Shown piece by piece: positions 14,963-23,331 of a stretch of 64,000 nucleotides of DNA. Under the pieces are notes generated by a model, which had not been told where the DNA came from, made no database searches, and saw nothing but the letters and a program-made list of their open reading frames with translations. The stretch is from positions 3,782,001 to 3,846,000 of the forward strand of contig NZ_CP029495.1 in the NCBI RefSeq assembly GCF_003325475.1. The letters run 5' to 3'. Both the position numbers and the translations under genes were made by a program. How positions within the stretch are numbered: the first letter of the stretch is position 1; each line of letters begins with the position of its first letter. The DNA is from Chromobacterium phragmitis. Lineage in GTDB: Bacteria; Pseudomonadota; Gammaproteobacteria; Burkholderiales; Chromobacteriaceae.

Positions 14963-15376
14963 ATGCCATCCAATGCAATTTCCGCGCAAGGCTCCAAGCT
15001 GAGCATCGAGAGCGCAGGCGACAAGCCTAGCTTTGTCCAGATCAAGGAAATCCAGTCTTACAGTGGTTTCGATGGCAAGGCGTCTGAATTGGACGTCACC
15101 ACGTTGGATTCCACTGCGAAAGAGAAGCGCAAGGGCCTGAAGGACAATGGCGGCTTCCAGTTCGAACTGAACCGGGTTCTGGATGACCCGGGCCAACTGC
15201 TGCTCGACGCGGCCCAGAACGAAGATCAACCGCGGCGCTTCAAGCTTGAGCTGCCCAACGGCAAATCGGCCACCTTCTCCGCGCTGGTCATGTCCTTCGA
15301 CCTGAAGGGCGGTGTGGATGCGGTTCTGAAGGGCTCGGCCACGTTGAGCATTTCCGGCGCAGTGACCTGGGCGTAA
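14963..15376 (+). CDS. Major tail (tube) protein
   Basis: 137 residues, with GAGGAGG upstream. Sequence landmarks of lambda gpV-like/phage tail tube proteins: an early QIKEIQSYSGFDG, then ASELDVTTLDSTAKEKRKGL and a C-terminal beta-rich SGAVTW. The protein polymerises as stacked hexamers into the DNA conduit. It is shorter than gpV because it lacks an extra Ig-like C-terminal domain. It precedes the frameshifting chaperone gene pair, the normal order. Confidence 0.85.
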   Translation: MPSNAISAQGSKLSIESAGDKPSFVQIKEIQSYSGFDGKASELDVTTLDSTAKEKRKGLKDNGGFQFELNRVLDDPGQLLLDAAQNEDQPRRFKLELPNGKSATFSALVMSFDLKGGVDAVLKGSATLSISGAVTWA

Positions 15377-15385
15377 GGGGAAAGC

Positions 15386-15853
15386 ATGGCTCTTGATGTA
15401 CTGGACGATAACCTGATCGTCGGCGACAAAATCCACTGGTTCGACCTGAAGCACTACGTCACCGGCGCGCTGACTGGTGCGCGGCTGGGCGTCATGTCGG
15501 ACGAAGCGGAAATCGTGAAGGCGCTGCGTCGCAAGATGCACGACAACGACGTGAAGCGCTTCGCCGAGGCCAAAGCCGCCGGAAAGGATGCTCCGGAGCC
15601 GCTGGCTTATGATGAGCGCGAGGCGCTGCTGCTGGACTTGGCCGTGGCGCGATTGGCTGGCTGGGAGGGGCTGGTGCGTGGCGGCGAGCCTCTGCCATTC
15701 TCCGCCAGCGAGGCGCGCGCGCTGCTGCAAAAGGCGGCCTGGATTCGGGATGCCATCCTCGCTGAGAGCGGAGAGCTCGCAAATTTCATCAAGCCGCTGC
15801 CGACGCCGTCCGAGCCTACGCCGGGCGAGAGTTCCGGCTCGACAAGCGGCTGA
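15386..15853 (+). CDS. Tail assembly chaperone G
   Basis: 155 residues, mostly helical (RRKMHDNDVKRFAEAKAAGKDA..., DEREALLLDLAVARLAGWEG). It lies between the tail tube and tape measure genes, where lambda has gpG. A -1 slippery heptamer A-AAT-TTC at 15781-15787 lies 22 codons before its stop and leads into the open -1 frame, which gives the GT product. G and GT act as non-structural chaperones for the tape measure protein during tail assembly. Confidence 0.85.
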   Translation: MALDVLDDNLIVGDKIHWFDLKHYVTGALTGARLGVMSDEAEIVKALRRKMHDNDVKRFAEAKAAGKDAPEPLAYDEREALLLDLAVARLAGWEGLVRGGEPLPFSASEARALLQKAAWIRDAILAESGELANFIKPLPTPSEPTPGESSGSTSG

Positions 15854-16182
15854 AGGATGGCGAGTCGCTGAGGCGCCGCGGCCACGGCAACCCGCTGCAG
15901 CTGTCCCCGGAGGTCTCCTACCTGTGGGGCTGGTTCTGCGAGTTGTCCGCCGGGCGGCAGTCGTCCGGCTACGGCCCGCAGCCGCTGAGCTACGGTGACA
16001 TTGGCGCGTGGGAGAGGCTTCTCGCGCGCCGGCCCCGCGTTTGGGAGGTGATGCTGCTCAAGCAGTTGGACCTCGACTATCTGGAGGTCCAAGCCATGGA
16101 TGATGGCGCGCTGTTGGCTGAGCAGATGCAGGATGATGAGGCGCGGTCGCGGGCGATTATGGCGTTGCTGGTTGGTGGGTAA
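15386..16182 (+). CDS. Tail assembly chaperone GT, made by -1 frameshift
   Basis: Reading frame 0 to the TTC ending at 15787, then the -1 frame from CAT 15787 to the TAA at 16180-16182, gives a 265-residue fusion: 134 residues of G plus 131 of T. The T part begins HQAAADAVRAYAGREFR and continues with SYLWGWFCELSAGR. The -1 frame is closed upstream by a TGA at 15763-15765 and has no ribosome site of its own, so the T segment makes sense only by frameshifting. In lambda this happens in a few percent of passages; the rate here is unknown. Confidence 0.85.
15781..15787 (+). other. -1 programmed frameshift slippery heptamer (A AAT TTC)
   Basis: The heptamer is of the X XXY YYZ form with X=A, Y=T, Z=C, in phase with gene G. 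After slippage the A-site and P-site tRNAs re-pair on AAA and TTT. The frame-1 stop at 15763 limits the shift point to a short interval containing this heptamer. Confidence 0.85.
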
Positions 16183-16185
16183 GGA

Positions 16186-16659
16186 TTATTTATTACTTTT
16201 CTTGTTGTCTATTATTTCTTGTTCATTGATGATCGGCAACGATATTGCAGTTACTATTTTGTTGCCTGCTGATTCAATTTGATTTCGCAAATGACTCATA
16301 AGTGGGTAATCATCGCCTTTGTAGTTTGCAAGCTGACGTTTTGAAATAAAAGCCGACAAAAATGCTACGCGTGCGTCGGGTTCAAGATACAGGCAATTGT
16401 TATTCCACCACTCGTCGCATTCTTTAACTATGGAGTATGCTTGTTCATCATTAGGGGTGGAATTCATTCGTCTCCACAACCCATATGCTTCCTGATGGGC
16501 TTGTAGCCTAGCATCAAAAGCCGCGGTTTTTAATTGATTATTTACTTTGTGCTTTTCAAGGGCTCGGCTAACAAAAAAACCACCGGCAAAGACAAGTGCA
16601 TTTACTAGGGAGGTTATCGAGGTTTGGATGATGGATGCAATTTGTGGGCTGATTTCCAT
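16186..16659 (-). CDS. Membrane-anchored cargo protein
   Basis: 157 residues on the minus strand, against the late operon. A hydrophobic segment at about residues 14-31 (TSLVNALVFAGGFFVS) is followed by a soluble, charged, helical domain (FDARLQAHQEAYGLWRRMN, ECDEWWNNNCLYL) without recognised motif. The composition is much more AT-rich than the neighbouring tail genes. It is the first of a four-gene insert between GT and the tape measure. Membrane anchor plus cargo position suggests a lysogenic-conversion or exclusion gene, but that is inference. Confidence 0.6.
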   Translation of the reverse strand: MEISPQIASIIQTSITSLVNALVFAGGFFVSRALEKHKVNNQLKTAAFDARLQAHQEAYGLWRRMNSTPNDEQAYSIVKECDEWWNNNCLYLEPDARVAFLSAFISKRQLANYKGDDYPLMSHLRNQIESAGNKIVTAISLPIINEQEIIDNKKSNK

Positions 16660-16704
16660 TGTTTAGTACTAGGTTGTCTGTGAAATTGGCATTTTAGGTA
16701 TGCA

Positions 16705-16989
16705 CTATTGGCTTGCCAAGTGCTCCCTGTACTCCTTCACCATCTCCTTCGTCACATCCTTCTCGTAGCAGATTGGGGCCTCGCCACCCGGCCGGCTGTA
16801 CGCGCTGCGGCGCCCGCATGAGCTGCCGTTACGTGCCGTGTTGTACGGACACGGGCAGTTGCCGTAGTAGGACTCGATGGATTCTTTGATGATGGCGCGC
16901 TTGATTTGCTGGTCGGACATCGGCTTAGCGTTGGCCACGCCGGCGGCAAGCAAGAGGGCGGAGAGGGCGAGGGTGATTGGCTTGAGCAT
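16705..16989 (-). CDS. Secreted cysteine-bearing small protein
   Basis: 94 residues from ATG 16989. A clear Sec signal peptide (LKPITLALSALLLAAGVANA, cleavage after ANA), then a helix (SDQQIKRAIIKESIESYY) and a C-terminal region with NCPCPYN, SSCGRRSAYSRPGG and PICY. The CPCPYN...C.GRSAYSRPGG pattern recurs in small periplasmic proteins of many proteobacteria, function unknown to me. The four cysteines could form two disulfides in the periplasm. It faces away from the next, divergently transcribed, secreted peptide gene. Confidence 0.65.
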   Translation of the reverse strand: MLKPITLALSALLLAAGVANAKPMSDQQIKRAIIKESIESYYGNCPCPYNTARNGSSCGRRSAYSRPGGEAPICYEKDVTKEMVKEYREHLASQ

Positions 16990-17087
16990 GGTGTTGACCT
17001 GTTGGGCGTGATTCCCAAGCTTCATGCTGGAGCCATCTAGTTGTCAATGTCATAATGGCCGCTCCTTGACCCAACTGGACCATCAAA

Positions 17088-17255
17088 ATGAAGAAAGCTC
17101 TCCTGCTCATTGCCGCCCTGGCGCTTTCCGTTCCTGCCGTCTCCTTCGCAGGAAAGCATGGCGGCGGCCACTACGCCAGCGGCAAAGGCTCCTCGCACAA
17201 GGGTGGCCACTACAAGAACAAGGCAACGAACGACCACTACCGCAAGCGCCACTGA
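17088..17255 (+). CDS. Tiny secreted Gly/His/Lys-rich peptide (55 aa)
   Basis: 55 residues from ATG 17088. A textbook signal peptide (KKALLLIAALALSVPAVSFA) is followed by a mature part of only about 34 residues, with six histidines, many glycines and lysines, no cysteine, and motifs GGGHYAS and KGGHYKN. It is strongly basic. It could bind metal or act on membranes, but nothing proves it. It is divergent from the secreted protein at 16705-16989 with 98 bp between starts, and is followed by a perfect hairpin. Confidence 0.6.
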   Translation: MKKALLLIAALALSVPAVSFAGKHGGGHYASGKGSSHKGGHYKNKATNDHYRKRH

Positions 17256-17280
17256 GGCAAGCGCTGGTGAATGTGAAAAG

Positions 17281-17296
17281 CCCCGCAATTGCGGGG
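17281..17296 (+). terminator. Palindromic hairpin after the 55-aa peptide gene
   Basis: CCCCGCAATTGCGGGG, a perfect 16-base palindrome flanked by AAG...CTT. The T-run is weak (ACTTGTCATTT), so termination may be partial. Confidence 0.5.
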
Positions 17297-17435
17297 ACTT
17301 GTCATTTCCATAACAGAAATGCCGCGGGTCAAGCTGGCCGGATAGATTTGCCTTGGTTGCGCGTAGATGTCCGCGTCATGATCGCGCGTCCTCGCAAACG
17401 CTACCCTCCCATCTTCAACAGGTTAGGAGGCTTAT

Positions 17436-17753
17436 ATGCTCCGTGTAATAGTGGTGTTTTTATCTATGACCTTGCTTGTCTCTTGCTCCGATCCTGTGAC
17501 AGATGCAAAAAGTGCAATTTCTAAGCTCGCCCTTGATGGAGATAGTGTACAAGTCCGAGATGCAAATATTTTCAAGAAGAATGGCGTCGCTACGGTCACA
17601 GTTTGCGGTGAGTTCAATGCAAGTAATGTCTATGGCGGGAAAGTAGGATGGAAGCGCTTCATCGCATCCTGCCTCAATAAGAATTGCTCAGTAGATACGG
17701 AAGAATCTATTGGCAATGCAATAGAGGTGCAGTGGAAGCTCCACTGCCGATAA
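17436..17753 (+). CDS. Small lipoprotein, cargo gene
   Basis: 105 residues from ATG 17436 with a perfect AGGAGG. The N-terminus LRVIVVFLSMTLLVSC|S carries a lipobox ending in C17, so it is a predicted membrane lipoprotein. The mature domain is small and alpha/beta, with three more cysteines (VCGEF, SCLNKNC) and a final C before the end. The composition is AT-richer than the tail genes. A terminator follows at 17781. Lipoprotein morons in other phages often block DNA entry by related phages; a similar role is possible. Confidence 0.65.
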   Translation: MLRVIVVFLSMTLLVSCSDPVTDAKSAISKLALDGDSVQVRDANIFKKNGVATVTVCGEFNASNVYGGKVGWKRFIASCLNKNCSVDTEESIGNAIEVQWKLHCR

Positions 17754-17780
17754 AAATCTAGAATGCATCATGAAGTAACG

Positions 17781-17804
17781 AATCCGCTTTAGGCGGATTT
17801 TTTA
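17781..17804 (+). terminator. Rho-independent terminator before the tape measure gene
   Basis: AATCCGC-ttta-GGCGGATT followed by TTTTATT; strong. It ends the lipoprotein transcript and sits just before the ribosome site of the tape measure gene. Confidence 0.8.
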
Positions 17805-17817
17805 TTGGAGCTCCAAC

Positions 17818-20800
17818 ATGGACGTGGCAACTCTTGTACTGCATGCTGACGCGACCGGCCTGCGGGATGGCGAGCGCGCGCTCGACAGCTTTCAGCGCAA
17901 AGGCGAACAAGCGGAACGCTCCATCCTCAGATTTGCTGATTCGGCAACGCGTGGGTTTTCTCAGGCCAGATCCGCCGCCCTCTCCATGGTGGCCGCTTAC
18001 GCCAGCATCAACTCCGCAACGGAACTTATTCGACTGGCTGATGCGTGGACAATGATTTCGGCACGCCTGGAGGTTGTGACCGGCTCCACGCAGCGCGCCA
18101 TCGAAGCGCAGCGCGAGCTGTTCGACATGTCGCAGCGAACACAGACCAATTTCCAGTCGAACGCTGCACTCTTTGCTCGGACCAGCCAAGCAATGTCGGA
18201 CATGGGCAAGAGTTACGCGGACACAGTCAAGTTGACGCAGGCAGTTGGACAAGGCTTGGTGATTGGTGGCGCGGGGACGCAGGAGTCATCATCCGTAATG
18301 CTGCAGCTATCCCAGGCCCTGGGATCGGGTGTTCTGCAGGGAGATGAGTTCCGTTCGCTGATGGAAAATGCGCCATACCTGATGCAGAAACTGGCGGACG
18401 CAATCGGCGTGCCGAAGGGGGAACTGAAGAAGCTATCCAGCGAAGGGAAGCTGACTTCCGAGGTAATTGCCAATGCGCTGCTGACTGCGTCGGATAAAAT
18501 TGCGAAGGATGCTGAGAAGATACCGCAGACAGCTTCTCGTGGCATGCAATACCTGACCAACTCATTTGGAAAGTTCATCGACGATGCTAACCGATCAAGC
18601 GGTGCCTCGGCTGCGCTTGGGAATGCCGCAAAGCAACTAGCCGACAACCTTGACGGGGTAGTGACAGCTGCTGAACTTGTGGCCACGGCTGTAGGTGTGA
18701 AGTACGCATCCGGGGCCGCAGCAGCGGCTCAGGCAAGTGTTGAGCGCTTCATGGCATCGATACAGGCCGCAAAGGGCGATGCCGAAGCCAGCCAGGCTGC
18801 ACTGAGGCGCGCTCAAGCGGAGAAAACTGCAGCGATGTTCCAGCTTGACTCTGCGCGCGCAAGCAAGGAAAGGGCTGCTGCTGCATTGGCTTCTGCTGCC
18901 ACGGATCGAGAGCGCATTGCGTTGATGGCGTCAGTGACTGCTGGCGAGGCTCGGCAGGCTGAGCAGTCCGGCGCCATTGCCGCGGCCAAGGCTAGACTGG
19001 CTGCTGCGGAGCAGGCGGCGACAGCTGCAACGTTGGAGCACTCCGCAGCAGAGGCCGCGCGACAGGGGGAGCTGATCAAGACTACAGCATCCTTTGACCG
19101 ACTAGCCAGAGCTGAAGCTGCGGTCGCCGCGACAGGAGCAGAGGTGGTTGCGGCAAGCCGGTCATTAGTGGTTGAACAACAGCGTGTTGCGGACTCGAAT
19201 GGCCGGGCTGCTGCTATGGCAAACGCATTGACGATGGCTGACGAGAGGCTGGCAAAGGCTGAGGCAACAGTTGCTGAAGCGGCCACAGTACAGACGGCGG
19301 CTGTTGCGCGAGCAGGCGAGGTGTCTGCGGCGGCGACCGCAGCTGCGAACAACCTTGCAGCTGCTCAAGCAAGGTCGAGCATTGTTGCGAGGGGGTTTGG
19401 AACAGCAATCGGCGCTCTCGGTGGTCCTGTGGGATTGGCCATTATGGGTTTTGCCCTCCTCGCGACTCAGGTTGACCTGTTTTCCAGTGCTGCGGAAAGG
19501 GCTGCTGAAAAAGGTGTAAACGCGATAAATAAGATTCGCGCGGCATTTGCAGAAGGGAATGTAGTCGAGGCCAAAAAACCTCGGGATGAACTCTTTCTGG
19601 ATTCAGATCAGGCTGACAAGAGGGTAGCAGACCTTGAGGCAAGGCTTGCTTCTTTGAGAGCTCGCGGAGGATTTGGAGGCGGACCACGAGCTGCGCAGAT
19701 GGGGCAGGATGGCGCCTCCATCTCTGAACTTGAAGAAATGATCGTCCAGGCGAGAAGAAATGCGGCCGCAATTCGAGGTCAAGCAATCAAAGCTGACGCC
19801 GCATACAGAGAGGCTAAAGCTGAGAGAGAGCGGATTGACGATCAAAGCGACCCAACCGTCCTGGCCAGATCGGTTACGGGGAAATACCTGTCGGACCTGA
19901 AGAATGCAAGTGCTGCGCGGCGGATGGCCTCAGAGATTGATGCGGAGAACAAGGCCTATGCCGAAGCCCTAAAGGGCGCTGCGTCAGCAGAGGAAAAGGC
20001 AAGGCTACTGGCTATCCATGAAGAGAACATGGCCGCCATCCGCGACCGGTTTTCGCGCAAGAGCCGCGGCAAGGGCGCGGGAGGGCTATCGCGCGGCGAG
20101 AGTGGCATCGCGGGACTGGAGGCTGATATCCGCAGTCTTTCGCAGATGATCGACCAGTACAGCCAGCTGGGTAGCGCCGCGCAGAAGCTGACGGAGGGCG
20201 AGAAGCAACTGAATAAGCTGCGAGCGCAGCGCGTAGAGCTCGCCAACAAACCGAATGCCGGTCTGACGGAAAAGGGTCTCGCAGACCGAGGCAAGGAACT
20301 GGCCGACCTCGACAAGCAGATCCAGCTGGCACAAAAGAAAGTCAGCCTGGAGAAGTCAGTCCGCGGATTGGAAAACTTCTACTCCGACATGGAGAAGTCG
20401 CAATCCGGCATCCGTGCGGCAGATGCATACCTAAAGCGGCTGGATCAGATCGGCATCAAGGTAGACAAGCTGACCGAGGCCGAGAAAGACCTGCTCGACT
20501 TGCGCGCTGAGCGTGAGACGTTACAGGCGGCGCCGGCGCCAGCGGACAAGGATGAGTCGAAAGCTAGGCAGCAGCGACTGGCTGCCCTGGACGATCAGAT
20601 CAATCAGAAGCAAAGGCTGGTCGGACTGGAGTCGGATGGCCGCCGAGGTCTTGCTGCCCGGAAGTACACCGACGAAATCCAGCGTCAGATTGCGGTTATG
20701 GGGCTGGGTTCGGCTGCGCGCGAGCGTTACCTGTTTTCCTTGCAGTTGGAGGAGAACCAGATTGCTTCCACCTCGGCGGAGTATCAGCAGCTAATGGCGT

Positions 20801-21531
20801 TGTACGATGAGCACGTCGCCAGGAGCCGTGATTTCGTGATTGGTTGGGATGCGGCTATGGCCGATTACCTCGATTCCACATCCAACAACGCCAAGGCCGC
20901 TGGTGCCGTTTTCAACGCAATGACTTCCAGTATGGAGGCTGGGCTCATTCAGTTTTTCGAAACCGGCAAGCTGGGCTGGAAGGAGTTCACGGTCAGTGTG
21001 CTGCGCGAGATCAACAAGATCATGGCGGCGAAGGCGGCAGCCGGACTTTTGAGTTCTGTCGGAGGATGGCTTTCTTCTGGGACGGGGGGCTGGATGGGGG
21101 CCGCCGCCGGCATGATAGGAGGCGGTGCAACACAAATCGCCGCCCCTATTGTTGATGGCACCCTCGGGCCGGGCCGAGCATTCGGTGGCCCCGTCTACCC
21201 GAATACCTTGCACCCGGTGAACGAGCGCGGCATGCCTGAGTTGCTGATGTATGGAGGGAGCCAGTTCTTGATGATGCCGGGACAGGGCGGACACGTGACG
21301 CCGCTGATGCCGGCGACGGGCGGAGGTGGCCGGCCGGCAGATGGTGGCGTGAGGATCGAGCAAACCAACATCTTCAATGGCGACAAACAAGAAAGCCAAG
21401 GGAGCGGCGCGGCATCGTTTGAGAGGATGATGGCCGGCTTGGTTCAGCCCATGCGCGCTGTTGCTAAACAAGTGATTCAGGCCGAGATGCGCCCCGGTGG
21501 GGATATCTACAGGGGGCTGGGGCGAGGTTAA
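17818..21531 (+). CDS. Tail tape measure protein
   Basis: 1,237 residues, the longest gene of the phage. Residues about 55-250 form the conserved tape measure domain (WTMISARLEVVTGS, LFARTSQAMSDMGKSY, LGSGVLQGDEFRSLMENAPYLMQKLAD). An alanine-rich coiled coil follows to about 520, then a hydrophobic stretch (GTAIGALGGPVGLAIMGFALLA). The C-terminus is glycine-rich with FGGPVYPNTLHPVNERGMPELLMYGG, as in lambda gpH. Length sets tail length; at roughly 0.15 nm per residue a tail near 180 nm would follow. The protein is also injected with the DNA. Confidence 0.93.
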   Translation: MDVATLVLHADATGLRDGERALDSFQRKGEQAERSILRFADSATRGFSQARSAALSMVAAYASINSATELIRLADAWTMISARLEVVTGSTQRAIEAQRELFDMSQRTQTNFQSNAALFARTSQAMSDMGKSYADTVKLTQAVGQGLVIGGAGTQESSSVMLQLSQALGSGVLQGDEFRSLMENAPYLMQKLADAIGVPKGELKKLSSEGKLTSEVIANALLTASDKIAKDAEKIPQTASRGMQYLTNSFGKFIDDANRSSGASAALGNAAKQLADNLDGVVTAAELVATAVGVKYASGAAAAAQASVERFMASIQAAKGDAEASQAALRRAQAEKTAAMFQLDSARASKERAAAALASAATDRERIALMASVTAGEARQAEQSGAIAAAKARLAAAEQAATAATLEHSAAEAARQGELIKTTASFDRLARAEAAVAATGAEVVAASRSLVVEQQRVADSNGRAAAMANALTMADERLAKAEATVAEAATVQTAAVARAGEVSAAATAAANNLAAAQARSSIVARGFGTAIGALGGPVGLAIMGFALLATQVDLFSSAAERAAEKGVNAINKIRAAFAEGNVVEAKKPRDELFLDSDQADKRVADLEARLASLRARGGFGGGPRAAQMGQDGASISELEEMIVQARRNAAAIRGQAIKADAAYREAKAERERIDDQSDPTVLARSVTGKYLSDLKNASAARRMASEIDAENKAYAEALKGAASAEEKARLLAIHEENMAAIRDRFSRKSRGKGAGGLSRGESGIAGLEADIRSLSQMIDQYSQLGSAAQKLTEGEKQLNKLRAQRVELANKPNAGLTEKGLADRGKELADLDKQIQLAQKKVSLEKSVRGLENFYSDMEKSQSGIRAADAYLKRLDQIGIKVDKLTEAEKDLLDLRAERETLQAAPAPADKDESKARQQRLAALDDQINQKQRLVGLESDGRRGLAARKYTDEIQRQIAVMGLGSAARERYLFSLQLEENQIASTSAEYQQLMALYDEHVARSRDFVIGWDAAMADYLDSTSNNAKAAGAVFNAMTSSMEAGLIQFFETGKLGWKEFTVSVLREINKIMAAKAAAGLLSSVGGWLSSGTGGWMGAAAGMIGGGATQIAAPIVDGTLGPGRAFGGPVYPNTLHPVNERGMPELLMYGGSQFLMMPGQGGHVTPLMPATGGGGRPADGGVRIEQTNIFNGDKQESQGSGAASFERMMAGLVQPMRAVAKQVIQAEMRPGGDIYRGLGRG

Positions 21532-21545
21532 TAGAAGGATATTTA

Positions 21546-21890
21546 ATGGCAGAAACATTCACCTGGCGGCCGGCATTTGGCGCTAGCGCGAGCATCCATC
21601 CAGCGGTGACAACTTCGCGCTTCGGAGATGGCTACGCACAGCGCGTTCCGAGCGGGATCAATACCATGCCAGTGAAGCTCTCACTTTCCTTCAACAACCT
21701 ATCAAGGGAATCTGCGAATGCCCTTGAGTCGTTTTTAGTCCGGCACGGCGGCGTGCGCTGGTTCTGGTATTCGCACGCCGGCCAACCGGTGGCCAAGTTT
21801 ATCTGTGGAGAATGGCAGCGGATCAATCAGGACAGAGATGCGGACACGATCACGTGCACCTTCGAGCAGGTATTTGATATAGGCAGCTGA
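21546..21890 (+). CDS. Minor tail protein M
   Basis: 114 residues. The pattern ETFTWRP...SRFGDGYAQRVPSGIN and the central RHGGVRWFWY are the signature of lambda gpM-like proteins, which begin the tail-tip complex beneath the tape measure. The gene is followed one base later by L, reproducing the lambda order M-L-K-I-J. An AGAAGGAT site precedes the start. Confidence 0.9.
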   Translation: MAETFTWRPAFGASASIHPAVTTSRFGDGYAQRVPSGINTMPVKLSLSFNNLSRESANALESFLVRHGGVRWFWYSHAGQPVAKFICGEWQRINQDRDADTITCTFEQVFDIGS

Positions 21891-21891
21891 G

Positions 21892-22590
21892 ATGCAAATC
21901 GAAAAGGACGTGCAAAGCTTCACCCTTGATCCGAGGGTGGAGCTTTTTCAATTGGCCCCGCCGACCGGCACTCAGTATCCGGCACAGTACTTCACGCCGG
22001 CCGGCACGGACGCCAATACCAACCCGATCAGCTTCATGGGACAAGAGTACCAACCATGGGCGATCCAGGCTGAGGGCTTCGAGAAGACGGTACAGGGCGG
22101 CGCGCCGCGACCGACGTTGTCTATCGCCAATGCGGTGATGGGCGCCAATGGCCCTATCTACGGCATCTTCACTCAGCTGGTTCGACAGTTCAAGGGCCTG
22201 ACCGGTTGGAAGGTAACGCGCATGGTCACCTACGCCAAGTTTCTGGACGGCGGCTCGCTGGCGGGCTCGCCCGAGTTCCACCAGCAAGAAATCTGGTTCG
22301 TTAACCGGCGCACGCAGGATGACGGCACGGTATTGCAGTTCGAGCTTGTGAGCGCACTGGACCTTGAAGGCAAGACCGTGCCGAACACCATGGCAAGCAT
22401 CTACTGCCCTGCTCAAACGCAGTATCGGAGCGCCGCCTGCGGTTACGCCGGCGTCGCCATGTTCGACGCTGATGGCAAGCCAACTTCCGACCCGAACAAG
22501 GATGCATGCGGGAAGCGCTATAGCGACTGCCAGTGCCGAGGAAACCAGACCAACTATCCCGGCATGCTTGGCCTGCGACGATACGGCTGA
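21892..22590 (+). CDS. Minor tail protein L with Fe-S cluster cysteines
   Basis: 232 residues, the same size as lambda gpL. The N-terminal domain (DPRVELFQL, YFTPAGTD, YQPWAIQAEGFEK) and a C-terminal cysteine domain with C172, C183, C206, C213 and C215 match gpL, where four of these positions ligate a [4Fe-4S] cluster in the tail tip. The conservation of these cysteines implies an iron-sulfur protein here too. A terminator-like hairpin follows before K. Confidence 0.9.
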   Translation: MQIEKDVQSFTLDPRVELFQLAPPTGTQYPAQYFTPAGTDANTNPISFMGQEYQPWAIQAEGFEKTVQGGAPRPTLSIANAVMGANGPIYGIFTQLVRQFKGLTGWKVTRMVTYAKFLDGGSLAGSPEFHQQEIWFVNRRTQDDGTVLQFELVSALDLEGKTVPNTMASIYCPAQTQYRSAACGYAGVAMFDADGKPTSDPNKDACGKRYSDCQCRGNQTNYPGMLGLRRYG

Positions 22591-22610
22591 TGCCAGCCGC
22601 CAATCTACCC

Positions 22611-22632
22611 AACCCGCTTCGGCGGGTTTTTC
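22611..22632 (+). terminator. Hairpin with T-run between L and K
   Basis: AACCCGC-ttcg-GCGGGTT then TTTC. Inside the late operon, like several others. Confidence 0.7.
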
Positions 22633-22647
22633 ATTTCGGACCTGCCA

Positions 22648-23331
22648 ATGATCAACGAAATGCTACGCCTCGCTGAACTGGCCCACCCGCAAGAGGCCTG
22701 CGGCGTGCTGCTAGACTCCGGGCGCATCTACCCGTGCCGGAACATTGCCGGCAACCCGCACGCGCAGTTTGAACTTGATCCGGTGGACTATGCTGCCGCT
22801 GAGCAATTGGGCCGAGTCGTTGGCATCTGGCACAGCCACCCCGATGACACGGCGGAGCCGTCGCTTGTGGATCGGGTAATGTGCGAGAGAACAGGGCTGC
22901 CTTGGCACATCGTGAGTTGGCCGAACGGCGAGCACACGTTGACCGAGCCCAGCGGCTGGCAGGCTCCCTACGAAGGGCGGCCGTTCTGCTGGGGGATGTT
23001 CGACTGCTTCAGCCTGGCACAGGACTGGCATCGGCGCGAGACCGGCATCCTGCTGCCGCGCGCCGCAGCGCGTGAGGACTTCTGGCGACACGGCGAGAAT
23101 CCTTTTGCAGCCTGGCTGGCTTCGGCGCCGGCCGACGTCGTGACCGACGATATCCAGCGCGGCGACCTGATTTTCATGATGTGCGAGGCTGACGTGATCA
23201 ACCACGTTGCCGTCTATGTCGGCGACAGCCGAATCCTTCATCAGCTCTACAACCAGCCCAGCCAGATCAGCATCTATGGAGGCTGGTGGCAGCGCTGCGC
23301 AGTTACCGTCGTAAGGCCGCGCCATGGGTGA
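22648..23331 (+). CDS. Tail tip protein K: JAMM protease plus NlpC/P60 hydrolase
   Basis: 227 residues with two enzymatic domains. The N-terminal JAMM/MPN domain has E16 and the metal motif WHSHPDD...D (H62, H64, D75). The C-terminal NlpC/P60 domain has C120 (FDCFSL), H186 (VINHVAVY) and H198, a peptidoglycan endopeptidase triad. This two-domain arrangement is that of lambda gpK: one part helps tail maturation, the other opens peptidoglycan at infection. Its end overlaps the I gene by 8 bp. Confidence 0.92.
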   Translation: MINEMLRLAELAHPQEACGVLLDSGRIYPCRNIAGNPHAQFELDPVDYAAAEQLGRVVGIWHSHPDDTAEPSLVDRVMCERTGLPWHIVSWPNGEHTLTEPSGWQAPYEGRPFCWGMFDCFSLAQDWHRRETGILLPRAAAREDFWRHGENPFAAWLASAPADVVTDDIQRGDLIFMMCEADVINHVAVYVGDSRILHQLYNQPSQISIYGGWWQRCAVTVVRPRHG

